Notes under the pieces: model-generated
Told to the model about the DNA's origin: nothing
What the model saw: only the letters and a program-made list of their open reading frames with translations
Databases searched by the model: none
Source of the DNA: Aureibaculum marinum
GTDB lineage: Bacteria > Bacteroidota > Bacteroidia > Flavobacteriales > Flavobacteriaceae
Reading direction: 5' to 3'
NCBI RefSeq assembly: GCF_003813905.1
Contig: NZ_RPFJ01000008.1
Location: 1 to 64,000, forward strand
Length of the DNA: 64,000 nucleotides
Made by a program: the position numbers and the translations under genes
Shown here: in pieces, positions 1-9,098 of the stretch
Layout of the letters: the number at the start of each line of letters is the position of its first letter
Numbering within the stretch: the stretch's first letter is position 1

Positions 1-2
1 CT

Positions 3-116
3 GTAGAAGGTAAATTAACTACTAGAAGTTACCAAGATAAAGAAGGAACTAAAAAGTATAGTACAGAAGTTGTAGTAAATGAATTGTTAATGCTAGGTAA
101 AAATAAAAGTGCTTAG
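3..116 (+). CDS. ssb: Single-stranded DNA-binding protein, C-terminal part (5' end outside window)
   Basis: Thirty-seven codons are open from the window edge to a TAG. The peptide VEGKLTTRSYQDKEGTKKY followed by STEVVV and a short LLML stretch matches the last strands of the SSB OB-fold (compare the usual EGKLRTRSWEDKDG type sequence). SSB coats single-stranded DNA during replication and repair. The protein stops only six residues after the OB-fold (GKNKSA), so it has neither the glycine-rich linker nor the acidic DDIPF-like tip that recruits partner proteins. It is therefore probably a short-form SSB. The start lies outside the window, so the full length is unknown. Confidence 0.8.
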   Translation, partial: VEGKLTTRSYQDKEGTKKYSTEVVVNELLMLGKNKSA

Positions 117-144
117 GTATTAATTTTAAAAGAGTATGTATTAA

Positions 145-190
145 AAACAAAAACTAAGACTTTTTAACTGGTCTTAGTTTTTGTTTTTTT
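145..190. terminator. Rho-independent terminator, probably bidirectional
   Basis: The stem arms ACAAAAACTAAGAC (147-160) and GTCTTAGTTTTTGT (171-184) are perfectly complementary around a 10-nt loop and are followed by a T run. It sits between the ssb tail (+) and clpC (-) and can serve both. Confidence 0.8.
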
Positions 191-256
191 ATAGTTATGT
201 AAAATTACGTTTAGGGTATTTTCTCTTAAATTAAAACACCAAACCTAATCTTAGAA

Positions 257-2818
257 TTACTCTTCTTTATTTTCTTCTATAGATTTTTTCGTTTTTTTTA
301 TTTTAATTGTTAACTCTTGCTTTTCTTCATCTAAATCCATAAAAATAGAGTCATTTTCTTTAAGTTTAGCATTTACAATTTCTTCTGCAAGAGCATCTTC
401 AATATATTTTTGAATGGCTCTTTTTAAAGGTCTTGCACCATATTGACGATCAAAACCTTTATCAGCAATATAATCTTTTGCTTTTTCACTTAAAGTAAGG
501 TGATACCCTAAACCATCTATACGATTTAATAATTTTTCTAATTCAATATCAATAATGGCATGAATATCTTTTTTTTCTAAAGCATTAAATACAATTACAT
601 CGTCAATTCTATTTAAAAATTCAGGAGCAAAACTTTTCTTTAAAGCGTTTTCTATTACACTTTTAGCATTTGCATCTGCTTGTTGTTTTTTAGAAGCTGT
701 ACCAAAACCAACACCAGTACCAAAATCTTTTAATTGACGAGCTCCAATATTAGAGGTCATAATTATAATGGTATGTCTAAAATCAATTTTACGACCTAAA
801 CTATCTGTAATATAACCATCATCTAAAATTTGCAATAGCATATTAAATACATCAGGATGAGCCTTTTCAATCTCGTCTAGCAATACTACAGCATAAGGTT
901 TACGACGTATTTTTTCAGTCAATTGTCCGCCTTCTTCATAACCAACATATCCTGGAGGTGCACCAATTAATCTAGAAATTGCAAATTTCTCCATGTATTC
1001 ACTCATATCAATCCGTACTAAAGCATCTGGAGAGTCAAACAATTCTCTCGCTAAAACTTTAGCCAATTGCGTTTTACCAACACCTGTTTGTCCTAAAAAG
1101 ATAAAAGAACCAATTGGTTTATTGGGGTCTTTTAATCCAACTCTATTTCTTTGAATAGCTTTAACTACTTTAGAAACAGCTTCGTCTTGTCCAATTACTT
1201 TACCTTTAATTAAGTTGGGTAAATCAGCCAATCTTGCACTTTCGGCTTCAGCAATTCTATTTACAGGTATTCCTGTCATCATAGAAACTACTTCAGCAAC
1301 ATTATCTTCAGTTACAGTTTCTTTATGTAATTTTGATTGTTCTTCCCATTCTTTTTGAGCAATTTCTAACTCTTTTTCTATACGTTTTTCATCATCGCGT
1401 AAGCGTGCAGCCTCTTCGTATTTTTGACTTTTTACAACGCTATTTTTTAGCTCTCTAACTTCTTCTAGTTGTCTTTCTAATTCAAGTACTTGTTTTGGTA
1501 CAACTATATTGGTAATATGTATTCTAGAACCAGCTTCATCCAAGGCGTCAATTGCTTTGTCTGGTAAAAACCGATCTGTCATATACCTATTTGTTAAGGT
1601 AACACAAGCTTCAATAGCTTCGTCAGTAAATACTACATTATGATGATTTTCGTATCTATCTTTGATATTGTTTAATATTTGAATGGTTTCTTCAACAGAA
1701 GTAGGTTCAACCATTACTTTTTGGAAACGACGTTCTAAAGCACCATCTTTTTCAATATTTTGTCTAAACTCATCAAGAGTTGTAGCACCAATACATTGAA
1801 TTTCACCTCTGGCTAACGCAGGTTTAAACATGTTAGATGCATCTAAAGAGCCCGTTGCACCACCGGCACCAACAATGGTATGTATTTCGTCTATAAATAG
1901 AATAATATCATCATTTTTCTCTAATTCATTCATTAGAGCTTTCATGCGTTCTTCAAACTGACCTCTATATTTTGTGCCCGCAACTAAGCTAGCTAAATCT
2001 AAAGATACAATACGTTTGTGAAATAAAATACGTGAAACCTTACGTTGAATGATACGCAATGCTAACCCCTCAGCAATGGCAGATTTACCAACGCCAGGTT
2101 CTCCAATTAATATTGGGTTGTTCTTTTTTCTACGACTTAATATTTGAGAAATTCGTTCAATTTCTTTTTTTCGTCCAACTACCGGATCTAGTTTTCCTTC
2201 CTCGGCCAATGCGGTTAAATCACGACCAAAATTATCTAATACAGGAGTTTTAGATTTAATATTAGATTTAGTAGGTTTGGCACCGCCAGTACTTCCAAAC
2301 GGATTTTGTTTAGGTTCGTCAAAATCATCTCCTTTATCAGTTTCAGCAGTTGGTGTTTCAGTGACATCAACATCTTCTGTAAATAATTGTGTAAATAGTG
2401 TTTTTACTTCGTTGTAGTCAATGTCAAACTTATTTAACAATTTAGTTGTAGGGTCGTTTTCATTACGCAATACACATAATAATAAATGAGCTGTGCTTAC
2501 CGCATTGCTTTTGAATAATTTAGCTTCTAAAAAAGTTGTTTTTAACGCTTTTTCAGCTTGTTTTGTTAAATGTAAACTTTTTTTATTGTTACCTGTCGTA
2601 TTGTCAGTATTTGCTGGACTCAAACTTTCAATTTTTTTTCGCAGCATAGCTAAATCAATATCCAACGCATTTAGTATATCAATTGCATCACCGTTCGCTT
2701 TACGTAATAAGCCAAGCATTAAATGTTCCGTACCAATAAAATCATGTCCTAGTCGTAATGCTTCTTCTTTGCTATACGCTATTACATCTTTAACTTTAGG
2801 TGAAAAATTATCGTCCAT
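257..2818 (-). CDS. clpC: ATP-dependent Clp protease ATP-binding subunit ClpC
   Basis: This is a Hsp100 AAA+ unfoldase that feeds substrates to ClpP in the cytoplasm. The 853 aa fit ClpC length. Two Clp N-terminal repeats occupy about residues 1-145, followed by a polar linker. The first AAA+ domain has Walker A GEPGVGKS (239-246) and Walker B LFIDEIH. A UVR-type coiled middle segment (KYEEAARLRDDEKR) is the mark that separates ClpC from ClpB. The second AAA+ domain has Walker A GQTGVGKT and Walker B VLLDEIEKAHP. A C-terminal D2-small domain holds the FLNRID and YGARPLKR motifs. It is divergent from gyrA. Its own protease partner, clpP, is not in the window. Identification is secure. Confidence 0.97.
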   Translation of the reverse strand: MDDNFSPKVKDVIAYSKEEALRLGHDFIGTEHLMLGLLRKANGDAIDILNALDIDLAMLRKKIESLSPANTDNTTGNNKKSLHLTKQAEKALKTTFLEAKLFKSNAVSTAHLLLCVLRNENDPTTKLLNKFDIDYNEVKTLFTQLFTEDVDVTETPTAETDKGDDFDEPKQNPFGSTGGAKPTKSNIKSKTPVLDNFGRDLTALAEEGKLDPVVGRKKEIERISQILSRRKKNNPILIGEPGVGKSAIAEGLALRIIQRKVSRILFHKRIVSLDLASLVAGTKYRGQFEERMKALMNELEKNDDIILFIDEIHTIVGAGGATGSLDASNMFKPALARGEIQCIGATTLDEFRQNIEKDGALERRFQKVMVEPTSVEETIQILNNIKDRYENHHNVVFTDEAIEACVTLTNRYMTDRFLPDKAIDALDEAGSRIHITNIVVPKQVLELERQLEEVRELKNSVVKSQKYEEAARLRDDEKRIEKELEIAQKEWEEQSKLHKETVTEDNVAEVVSMMTGIPVNRIAEAESARLADLPNLIKGKVIGQDEAVSKVVKAIQRNRVGLKDPNKPIGSFIFLGQTGVGKTQLAKVLARELFDSPDALVRIDMSEYMEKFAISRLIGAPPGYVGYEEGGQLTEKIRRKPYAVVLLDEIEKAHPDVFNMLLQILDDGYITDSLGRKIDFRHTIIIMTSNIGARQLKDFGTGVGFGTASKKQQADANAKSVIENALKKSFAPEFLNRIDDVIVFNALEKKDIHAIIDIELEKLLNRIDGLGYHLTLSEKAKDYIADKGFDRQYGARPLKRAIQKYIEDALAEEIVNAKLKENDSIFMDLDEEKQELTIKIKKTKKSIEENKEE

Positions 2819-3040
2819 TTTTTATATTTTATAAGGTAAAATTACTGGATTTTTTTGAATAATAATTGCAAAAGTTGTACCGAACTTTTAACATGTCAGT
2901 AAATTTATGAAAAACAGTATGTTTACTAGTGTTAATTGTTAATAAATAATGATAATAAATACAAAATTATATAACTTTAAAAAATCAGATTTGTTGTATA
3001 TTGCTCTCTTAAATTTAAAACAAAAAATAGATAAAGTTTT

Positions 3041-5560
3041 ATGGAAGAAGGTGAAAAATTAATCCCAATTAATATTGAGGATGAAATGAAATCGTCTTAC
3101 ATTGATTATTCAATGTCAGTGATTGTATCTAGAGCGTTACCTGATGTCAGAGATGGTTTAAAACCAGTACACAGAAGGGTATTGTATGGGATGCATGAAT
3201 TAGGAATTAAAGCAACTGGGGCACATAAAAAATCTGCTAGAGTAGTAGGTGAAGTTTTAGGTAAATATCATCCACATGGTGATACATCTGTTTATGATAC
3301 CATGGTGCGTATGGCTCAAGATTGGAGCATGCGTTATCAAATGGTTGATGGTCAAGGTAACTTTGGTTCTGCTGATGGTGATAGTCCTGCAGCAATGCGT
3401 TATACCGAGGTGAGAATGAAAAAGATATCAGAAGATATGCTTGCTGATATTGAAAAAGATACCGTTGAGCATCGTCTAAATTTTGATGATACCTTACAAG
3501 AACCTACTGTTTTACCAACTCGTATACCTAATTTATTAGTAAATGGTGCTTCTGGTATTGCCGTAGGTATGGCTACTAATATGGCTCCTCACAACCTTAC
3601 GGAAGTAATAAATGGTATTGTAGCTTATATTGATGATAAAGATATTGATGTTGATGGATTGATGCAATATATTAAAGCTCCTGACTTTCCTACTGGAGGT
3701 ACAATTTTTGGTTATGATGGTGTAAAAGATGCTTTTCATACAGGACGTGGACGTATAGTTATGCGTGCAAAAACTGTATTTGAAGAAGTAAATGGTAGAG
3801 AATGTATTGTGGTTACCGAATTGCCATATCAAGTTAATGGTGCCGATTTAATGAAAAAAACGGCAGAATTAGTTAATGAAAAGAAAATTGAAGGTATTGC
3901 TTCTGTACGTGATGAGACTAGTAGAAAAGGACGTCGTTTGGTATATGTATTAAAAAAAGATGCTATTCCTAATATCGTTTTAAATAAACTATTCAAATAT
4001 ACTGCATTACAAACTTCATTTAGCATTAATAATATTGCTTTAGTTAATGGTAGACCAGAATTATTAAACTTAAAAGATTTAATAAAACATTTTGTAAATC
4101 ATAGACATGATGTTGTAACTCGTAGAACTCAGTTTGAATTAAATAAAGCAGAAGCTCGTGCTCATATTTTAGAAGGATTAATTATAGCTTCTGATAATAT
4201 TGATGAAGTAATACGTATTATTAGAGCTTCTAAAAATGCTGACGAAGCAAGAGCGAATTTAATAGAAAAATTTGAACTTACTGAAATTCAAGCTAAAGCA
4301 ATTGTTGAAATGAGATTGCGTCAGCTTACTGGATTAGAGCAAGACAAATTAAGAGCTGAATATGAAGAGATAATGAAATTAATTGAAGACTTAAAGGATA
4401 TTTTAGCCAATGAGTCTAGAAGGATGAACATTATTAAAGATGAGTTAATTGAAATAAAAGAGAAATATGGTGATGAGCGTCGTTCATTAATTGAATATGC
4501 AGGTGGAGATGTTAGTATTGAAGATATGATTCCAGATACGCAAGTTGTTGTTACAATTTCAAATGCAGGGTATGTAAAACGTACTAATTTAGATGAGTAC
4601 AAAGTTCAAAATAGAGGAGGACGTGGACAAAAAGGTGTAGCTACTAGAAATGAAGATTTCTTAGAACACTTATTTGTGGCAACAAATCATCAATATATGC
4701 TGTTCTTTACTCAAAAAGGTAAAGTATTTTGGATGCGAGTTTATGAAATTCCAGAAGGTAGTAAAACCTCTAAAGGAAGAGCCATTCAAAACTTGGTAAA
4801 TATTGATCCTGACGATACGGTAAAAGCATTTATATGTACTCAAGACCTTAAAAATGAAGAGTATGTAAATAGCAATTACATTATTATGGTTACCAAAAAT
4901 GGTCAAACCAAGAAAACGCTACTAGAACAGTACTCAAGACCAAGATCTAATGGTATTAATGCAATCACTATTAAAGATGATGATGAATTGTTAGAAGCTA
5001 AACTTACTGATGGTAACAGTCATATTATGATTGCTGTTAAATCTGGTAAAGCAATCCGTTTTGAAGAAAGTAAAACAAGACCAATGGGTAGAAATGCTTC
5101 TGGTGTAAGAGGTATTCGATTACAAGATGAGAATGATGAAGTTGTTGGAATGATTTCATTAAATGATATGGAGAGCGATGTGTTGGTTGTTTCTGAAAAA
5201 GGATATGGTAAACGTTCTAAATTGGATGATTATAGAATTACCAATAGAGGAGGAAAAGGAGTAAAAACCATTAATCTTACAGAAAAAACTGGTAAATTAG
5301 TTGCTATAAAAAATGTTACTGACGAAGATGATCTAATGATTATTAATAAATCAGGTATTACTATTAGAATGGCAGTGTCTGATTTACGTGTAATGGGTAG
5401 AGCAACACAAGGTGTTAAGTTAATTAATATTAAAGGTGATGATTCTATTGCGGCTGTGGCTAAAGTAGTACGTGAGGATGAGGATGAAGACGAAGTTCAA
5501 GAGCTTGGCACGGATATTGAAAATAACCAAACCGATCAAACTAGTGATCAAGAAGAATAA
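3041..5560 (+). CDS. gyrA: DNA gyrase subunit A
   Basis: This is the breakage-reunion subunit of gyrase, which introduces negative supercoils together with GyrB. The 839 aa fit the family. The N-terminal winged-helix domain carries the quinolone-resistance region ([10 protein letters not shown], 77-86) and the catalytic tyrosine in AAMRYTE (Tyr121). In E. coli numbering the Ser83 position is Thr82 here and Asp87 is Asp86. A long coiled tower segment follows (about 360-490). The C-terminal beta-pinwheel begins near residue 500 and contains the GyrA-box-like [10 protein letters not shown], with a second copy NRGGKGVK. The protein ends in an acidic tail (EDEDEDEVQ). The next gene is 31 bp downstream on the same strand. 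Confidence 0.98.
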   Translation: MEEGEKLIPINIEDEMKSSYIDYSMSVIVSRALPDVRDGLKPVHRRVLYGMHELGIKATGAHKKSARVVGEVLGKYHPHGDTSVYDTMVRMAQDWSMRYQMVDGQGNFGSADGDSPAAMRYTEVRMKKISEDMLADIEKDTVEHRLNFDDTLQEPTVLPTRIPNLLVNGASGIAVGMATNMAPHNLTEVINGIVAYIDDKDIDVDGLMQYIKAPDFPTGGTIFGYDGVKDAFHTGRGRIVMRAKTVFEEVNGRECIVVTELPYQVNGADLMKKTAELVNEKKIEGIASVRDETSRKGRRLVYVLKKDAIPNIVLNKLFKYTALQTSFSINNIALVNGRPELLNLKDLIKHFVNHRHDVVTRRTQFELNKAEARAHILEGLIIASDNIDEVIRIIRASKNADEARANLIEKFELTEIQAKAIVEMRLRQLTGLEQDKLRAEYEEIMKLIEDLKDILANESRRMNIIKDELIEIKEKYGDERRSLIEYAGGDVSIEDMIPDTQVVVTISNAGYVKRTNLDEYKVQNRGGRGQKGVATRNEDFLEHLFVATNHQYMLFFTQKGKVFWMRVYEIPEGSKTSKGRAIQNLVNIDPDDTVKAFICTQDLKNEEYVNSNYIIMVTKNGQTKKTLLEQYSRPRSNGINAITIKDDDELLEAKLTDGNSHIMIAVKSGKAIRFEESKTRPMGRNASGVRGIRLQDENDEVVGMISLNDMESDVLVVSEKGYGKRSKLDDYRITNRGGKGVKTINLTEKTGKLVAIKNVTDEDDLMIINKSGITIRMAVSDLRVMGRATQGVKLINIKGDDSIAAVAKVVREDEDEDEVQELGTDIENNQTDQTSDQEE

Positions 5561-5591
5561 AAGAAAAGTGAACACTAAATTTTAAACAAAG

Positions 5592-6863
5592 ATGAAAAAA
5601 GTAGTATTATCGATGTTGGCAGTTTCTATGAGTTTGTCAATATTCGCTCAAAAAGATGAATTAAAGAGTGCGGAAAAAGCATTAAAAAAGGATGATTTAG
5701 CTACAGCTAAAGCTGCCGTTGATCAAGCCGAAGGATTAATTGCTAATGCTGATGAAAAATTAAAAGCAAAATTTTATTTTTTAAAGGCTAAAACATATTA
5801 TGATATAGGTAAAAAGAAACCTACTTTAGATGCTAATGCTTATGATGTAGCAGCTAATACATTTACTGAACTTCTAGATTATGAAAAGAAAATAGGTAAA
5901 GCAAAATATACTGAAGAAGCTCAACCTTTATTAAATGCTTTAATAAGTGATGTTTCTAACAAAGGTATTAAACAGTATCAAGATAAAGATTATGGTGCGG
6001 CTAAGAAAACACTTTTTCAAACTTATGAATTAAGTAAAAAAGATACAGTTTTCTTAGAGTATGCTGCAACAGCTGCTTATTTAGATAAAGATTTTGATAC
6101 TTCTTTAAAATATTTTGGACAATTAAAAGAATTAGGATATACTGGTATTGCTACTACATATTCAGCTACCAATGTTGAAACTAAAGAAGTTGAGAATTTT
6201 GGCTCTAAAGCACAAATGGACTTAATGGTTAAAAGTGGTAAATATAAAGATCCTAAATCAGAAACTTCAAAATCTAAAAAAGCTGATATTGTTAAAAATA
6301 TTGCTCTAATTCTAGTAGAAAAAGGAGAAACTGAAAATGCTATTACAGCTGTTAAAGAAGCTAGAAAAGTAAATCCTGATGATTCTGATTTAATTTTTAC
6401 AGAAGCTAATATTCAATTAAAATTAGGAAATAAAGATGAATTTGCAGCTTTAATGAAAGAAGCTATTAAAAACGACCCTACAAATCCTAGTTTACATTTT
6501 AATGTTGGTGTAATTAATCAAGAACAAGGTAGATTAGAAGAAGCTCAAGCTAATTATGAAAAAGCTATTGAGTTAGATCCTAATTATGCTGATGCATATT
6601 TAAATATGGGAGCTTTAGTTTTAGAGGAAGATAAAGTTTTAGTTGAAGAAATGAATAAAAACTTAAGTAACTTTAAAAAATACGACGAAATTAAGTTAAA
6701 ACAAATGGATTTGTATAAAAAAGCATTGCCATTTTTTGAAAAAGCACATAGTCTTAATAAAGATAATATAGATGTGGTTAGAACATTAATGAGTATGTAT
6801 GAGAATCTGGAAATGACAGATAAATACAAAGAAATGAAAGCTATTTGGGATGCTTCTAAATAA
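5592..6863 (+). CDS. Secreted TPR-repeat protein
   Basis: The 423-aa protein starts with a clear signal peptide (MKKVVLSMLAVSMSLSIFAQ) and is then an almost all-helical, lysine- and alanine-rich chain. At least two canonical tetratricopeptide repeats are visible near residues 300-345 (LHFNVGVINQEQGRLEEA, then NYEKAIELDPNYADAYLNMG). Degenerate repeats occur earlier (residues 20-150). TPR proteins act as protein-protein scaffolds, so this one is probably periplasmic. No catalytic domain is visible. It lies 31 bp after gyrA on the same strand and ends at a strong terminator, so it may be co-transcribed with gyrA. Its specific partner is unknown. Confidence 0.8.
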   Translation: MKKVVLSMLAVSMSLSIFAQKDELKSAEKALKKDDLATAKAAVDQAEGLIANADEKLKAKFYFLKAKTYYDIGKKKPTLDANAYDVAANTFTELLDYEKKIGKAKYTEEAQPLLNALISDVSNKGIKQYQDKDYGAAKKTLFQTYELSKKDTVFLEYAATAAYLDKDFDTSLKYFGQLKELGYTGIATTYSATNVETKEVENFGSKAQMDLMVKSGKYKDPKSETSKSKKADIVKNIALILVEKGETENAITAVKEARKVNPDDSDLIFTEANIQLKLGNKDEFAALMKEAIKNDPTNPSLHFNVGVINQEQGRLEEAQANYEKAIELDPNYADAYLNMGALVLEEDKVLVEEMNKNLSNFKKYDEIKLKQMDLYKKALPFFEKAHSLNKDNIDVVRTLMSMYENLEMTDKYKEMKAIWDASK

Positions 6864-6884
6864 TTAATAGTATTTAATTAGAGT

Positions 6885-6922
6885 ATAAAAAATGCCCTCT
6901 GATTTCAGAGGGCATTTTTTTG
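6885..6922. terminator. Bidirectional rho-independent terminator
   Basis: A perfect hairpin is formed by AAAAAATGCCCTCTGA (6887-6902) and TCAGAGGGCATTTTTT (6905-6920), with a T run on either strand. It separates the TPR gene (+) from the NlpC/P60 gene (-). Confidence 0.9.
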
Positions 6923-6945
6923 TTTATAGCTAAACACTTTTGCGT

Positions 6946-7716
6946 TTAAAAAATTTTCTTAATAACTCGTAACTTGTGTGTATGTTTTCTTAATTCTTTA
7001 TTATAAATCCCACTGTGATCTAACAAATCAATTCTAACTTTTCCACTACAGTGAATTATATGATGATTGGCTAAAATAATACCTACATGTGTAATTTCAC
7101 CTTCACTATCATCAAAAAAAGCTAAATCTCCAGGTTCTGATTCTTCAATAAAACTTAAAACTTCACCCTGAGAGGCTTGTTCAGCAGCCTTACGCTTTAA
7201 AAAATAGCCATTTAAACGATAAATCATTTGAGTAAAACCAGAACTGTCAATGCCAAAAGGTGTTTTGCCTCCCCATAAAAAAGGAGTGTTTGCATATAAA
7301 AAGGCTGAATTAACTATAGATTGTTTAGAGCGTTTATTGGAGGTTACATTTCCTTCAAATCTAAAAGATTTATCTAGTATGTTAAAAGACTCATTATTGT
7401 AAAATGGCAAGCGAGACCCTAAAACAACTGAAGTCAATTGGTGATTTTCATCTTCAATAAAATCAACTAAATTATTAGAAACAACAAAGTCTGAATTGTT
7501 TAAATCATCAAAATAATCTTTAGAAATTTCAGTATGTTGTTTATTTTCTATCCAACCTTCACACTGATCAATTTCCAATCTAACTTTTACCCACTCTTTA
7601 TTTTCTTGTATTACTTTATAATGATCGCCAAAGAGCAATTGAGAAATCATTTCGCTAGTATGATCAGAAATCATGCGAAGTGGTATCGTACTTAAGTTGC
7701 AAATGCCGTATTTCAT
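6946..7716 (-). CDS. NlpC/P60-family protein with catalytic Cys replaced by Ser
   Basis: This 256-aa protein has an N-terminal SH3-like half (1-100) and a C-terminal NlpC/P60 fold (about 135-250). The family cleaves peptidoglycan stem peptides with a Cys-His-His(polar) triad. The motif normally reading D-C-S-G-F is here GIDSSGF, with Ser158 in place of the nucleophile. The codon (7243-7245, minus strand AGT) is one base from TGT. The other triad residues are kept (His210 in EITHVG, His222 in IIHCSG). The second NlpC/P60 protein in this window keeps the Cys. There is no signal peptide, so it may be cytoplasmic. It follows the thiolase gene by 9 bp, so the two are probably one operon. It is a likely pseudoenzyme, unless Ser supports a changed activity. 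Confidence 0.8.
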   Translation of the reverse strand: MKYGICNLSTIPLRMISDHTSEMISQLLFGDHYKVIQENKEWVKVRLEIDQCEGWIENKQHTEISKDYFDDLNNSDFVVSNNLVDFIEDENHQLTSVVLGSRLPFYNNESFNILDKSFRFEGNVTSNKRSKQSIVNSAFLYANTPFLWGGKTPFGIDSSGFTQMIYRLNGYFLKRKAAEQASQGEVLSFIEESEPGDLAFFDDSEGEITHVGIILANHHIIHCSGKVRIDLLDHSGIYNKELRKHTHKLRVIKKIF

Positions 7717-7725
7717 TAAGAATGC

Positions 7726-8901
7726 TTAGTTGTTTTCAATTACTATTGCACTTGCACCACCACCACCGTTACAAATAGCTGCAGCACCAAACTTACCATT
7801 ATTTTGTTTTAAAACATTAATAAGAGTAACTACAATTCTTGCTCCAGAACACCCTAATGGATGCCCTAAAGAAACGGCACCTCCATTTACATTTACTTTT
7901 TCACTATCTAAGCCTAAAATTTTAGTGTTTGCTAAGCCAACAACAGAAAAAGCTTCATTAAATTCAAAAAAATCAACATCTTTTAATGTTATATTGGCTT
8001 TTGCTATTGCTTTAGGTAATGCTTTTGCAGGAGCAATAGTAAACCATTCAGGCTCAACAGATGCATCAGCATATCCTTTAATTGTAGCCAATGGAGTTAA
8101 ATTTAATTCCGTAGCTTTTTCTTTACTCATTAATATTAAAGCAGCAGCACCATCATTTAATGTAGAAGCATTGGCAGCAGTTACTGTACCTTCTTTACTA
8201 AATACTGGTCGTAAATTTGGAATTTTATCCATCATTACGTTTTTATACTCTTCATCTTCATTAATAACTAAAGGATCTCCTTTACGTTGAGTAACCTCAA
8301 CAGGTACAACCTCATCTTTAAATTTACCTTCTTGCCATGCCTTAGCAGATCTTTTATAAGAGGTAATAGCAAAATTATCTTGGTCTTCTCTAGAGAAGTT
8401 ATGTTCAGTTGCACATAAATCGCCACAAGTACCCATGTGCTTGCCGTCATAAACATTAGTTAATCCATCTTTTAAAAGGCCATCTTCCATTGCAATGTTG
8501 CCCATTTTTTTTCCAGTTCTTCCATTGAGATAATGTGGTACCATTGACATATTTTCCATACCTCCAGCTACAACAATTTCAGCATCACCAAGTTTAATTG
8601 CTTGAGCGGCTTGCATAATCGTTTTCATACCAGATGCACAAACTTTATTAACTGTAGTACAAGGAACCGTATTTGGAATGCCGGCATAAAGTGCAGCTTG
8701 TTTTGCTGGGGCTTGACCTAAATTGGCTTGCAAAACAGAACCCATTAAAACTTCATCAACCATTTCTGGCTTTAAATTAATTTTATCTAAAGCACCTTTT
8801 ATAGCGGTAGCACCCAATTTAGTGGCAGTAATACTAGATAAACTTCCTAAAAAACTTCCAATAGGAGTTCGAACTGCTGAAACTATAACAACTTCTTTCA
8901 T
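7726..8901 (-). CDS. Acetyl-CoA C-acetyltransferase (thiolase)
   Basis: This enzyme condenses or cleaves acetoacetyl-CoA with CoA, in fatty-acid/ketone metabolism or at the head of the mevalonate route. The 391 aa fit a biosynthetic-type thiolase tetramer subunit. Motifs are VNKVCASGMK with the acyl-carrier Cys near residue 89, the GGMENMS loop, the EFNEAFSVV motif, and the C-terminal CNGGGGASA block with the general-base Cys. HPLGCSGAR is present. It is upstream in a two-gene unit with the NlpC/P60-like gene. An idi gene lies about 9 kb away in the window, which would fit an isoprenoid role, but degradative use cannot be excluded. Confidence 0.92.
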   Translation of the reverse strand: MKEVVIVSAVRTPIGSFLGSLSSITATKLGATAIKGALDKINLKPEMVDEVLMGSVLQANLGQAPAKQAALYAGIPNTVPCTTVNKVCASGMKTIMQAAQAIKLGDAEIVVAGGMENMSMVPHYLNGRTGKKMGNIAMEDGLLKDGLTNVYDGKHMGTCGDLCATEHNFSREDQDNFAITSYKRSAKAWQEGKFKDEVVPVEVTQRKGDPLVINEDEEYKNVMMDKIPNLRPVFSKEGTVTAANASTLNDGAAALILMSKEKATELNLTPLATIKGYADASVEPEWFTIAPAKALPKAIAKANITLKDVDFFEFNEAFSVVGLANTKILGLDSEKVNVNGGAVSLGHPLGCSGARIVVTLINVLKQNNGKFGAAAICNGGGGASAIVIENN

Positions 8902-9098
8902 ATTTAAAAATAGATTTATATATCTGTATCTCTTTTTATAAATAAAGTAAAGAAACCAATTTCTTTATACTTTAGTTCTTAATAAAGGATTGATTTTGCG
9001 AATTTAGTTATTTTTACAGTTATTATTAAATAAATGCAGTACTTTGTAAATTATTATAATTACTAATTTAGTTTTAAATTGCAGTAGAAGATAAACTA

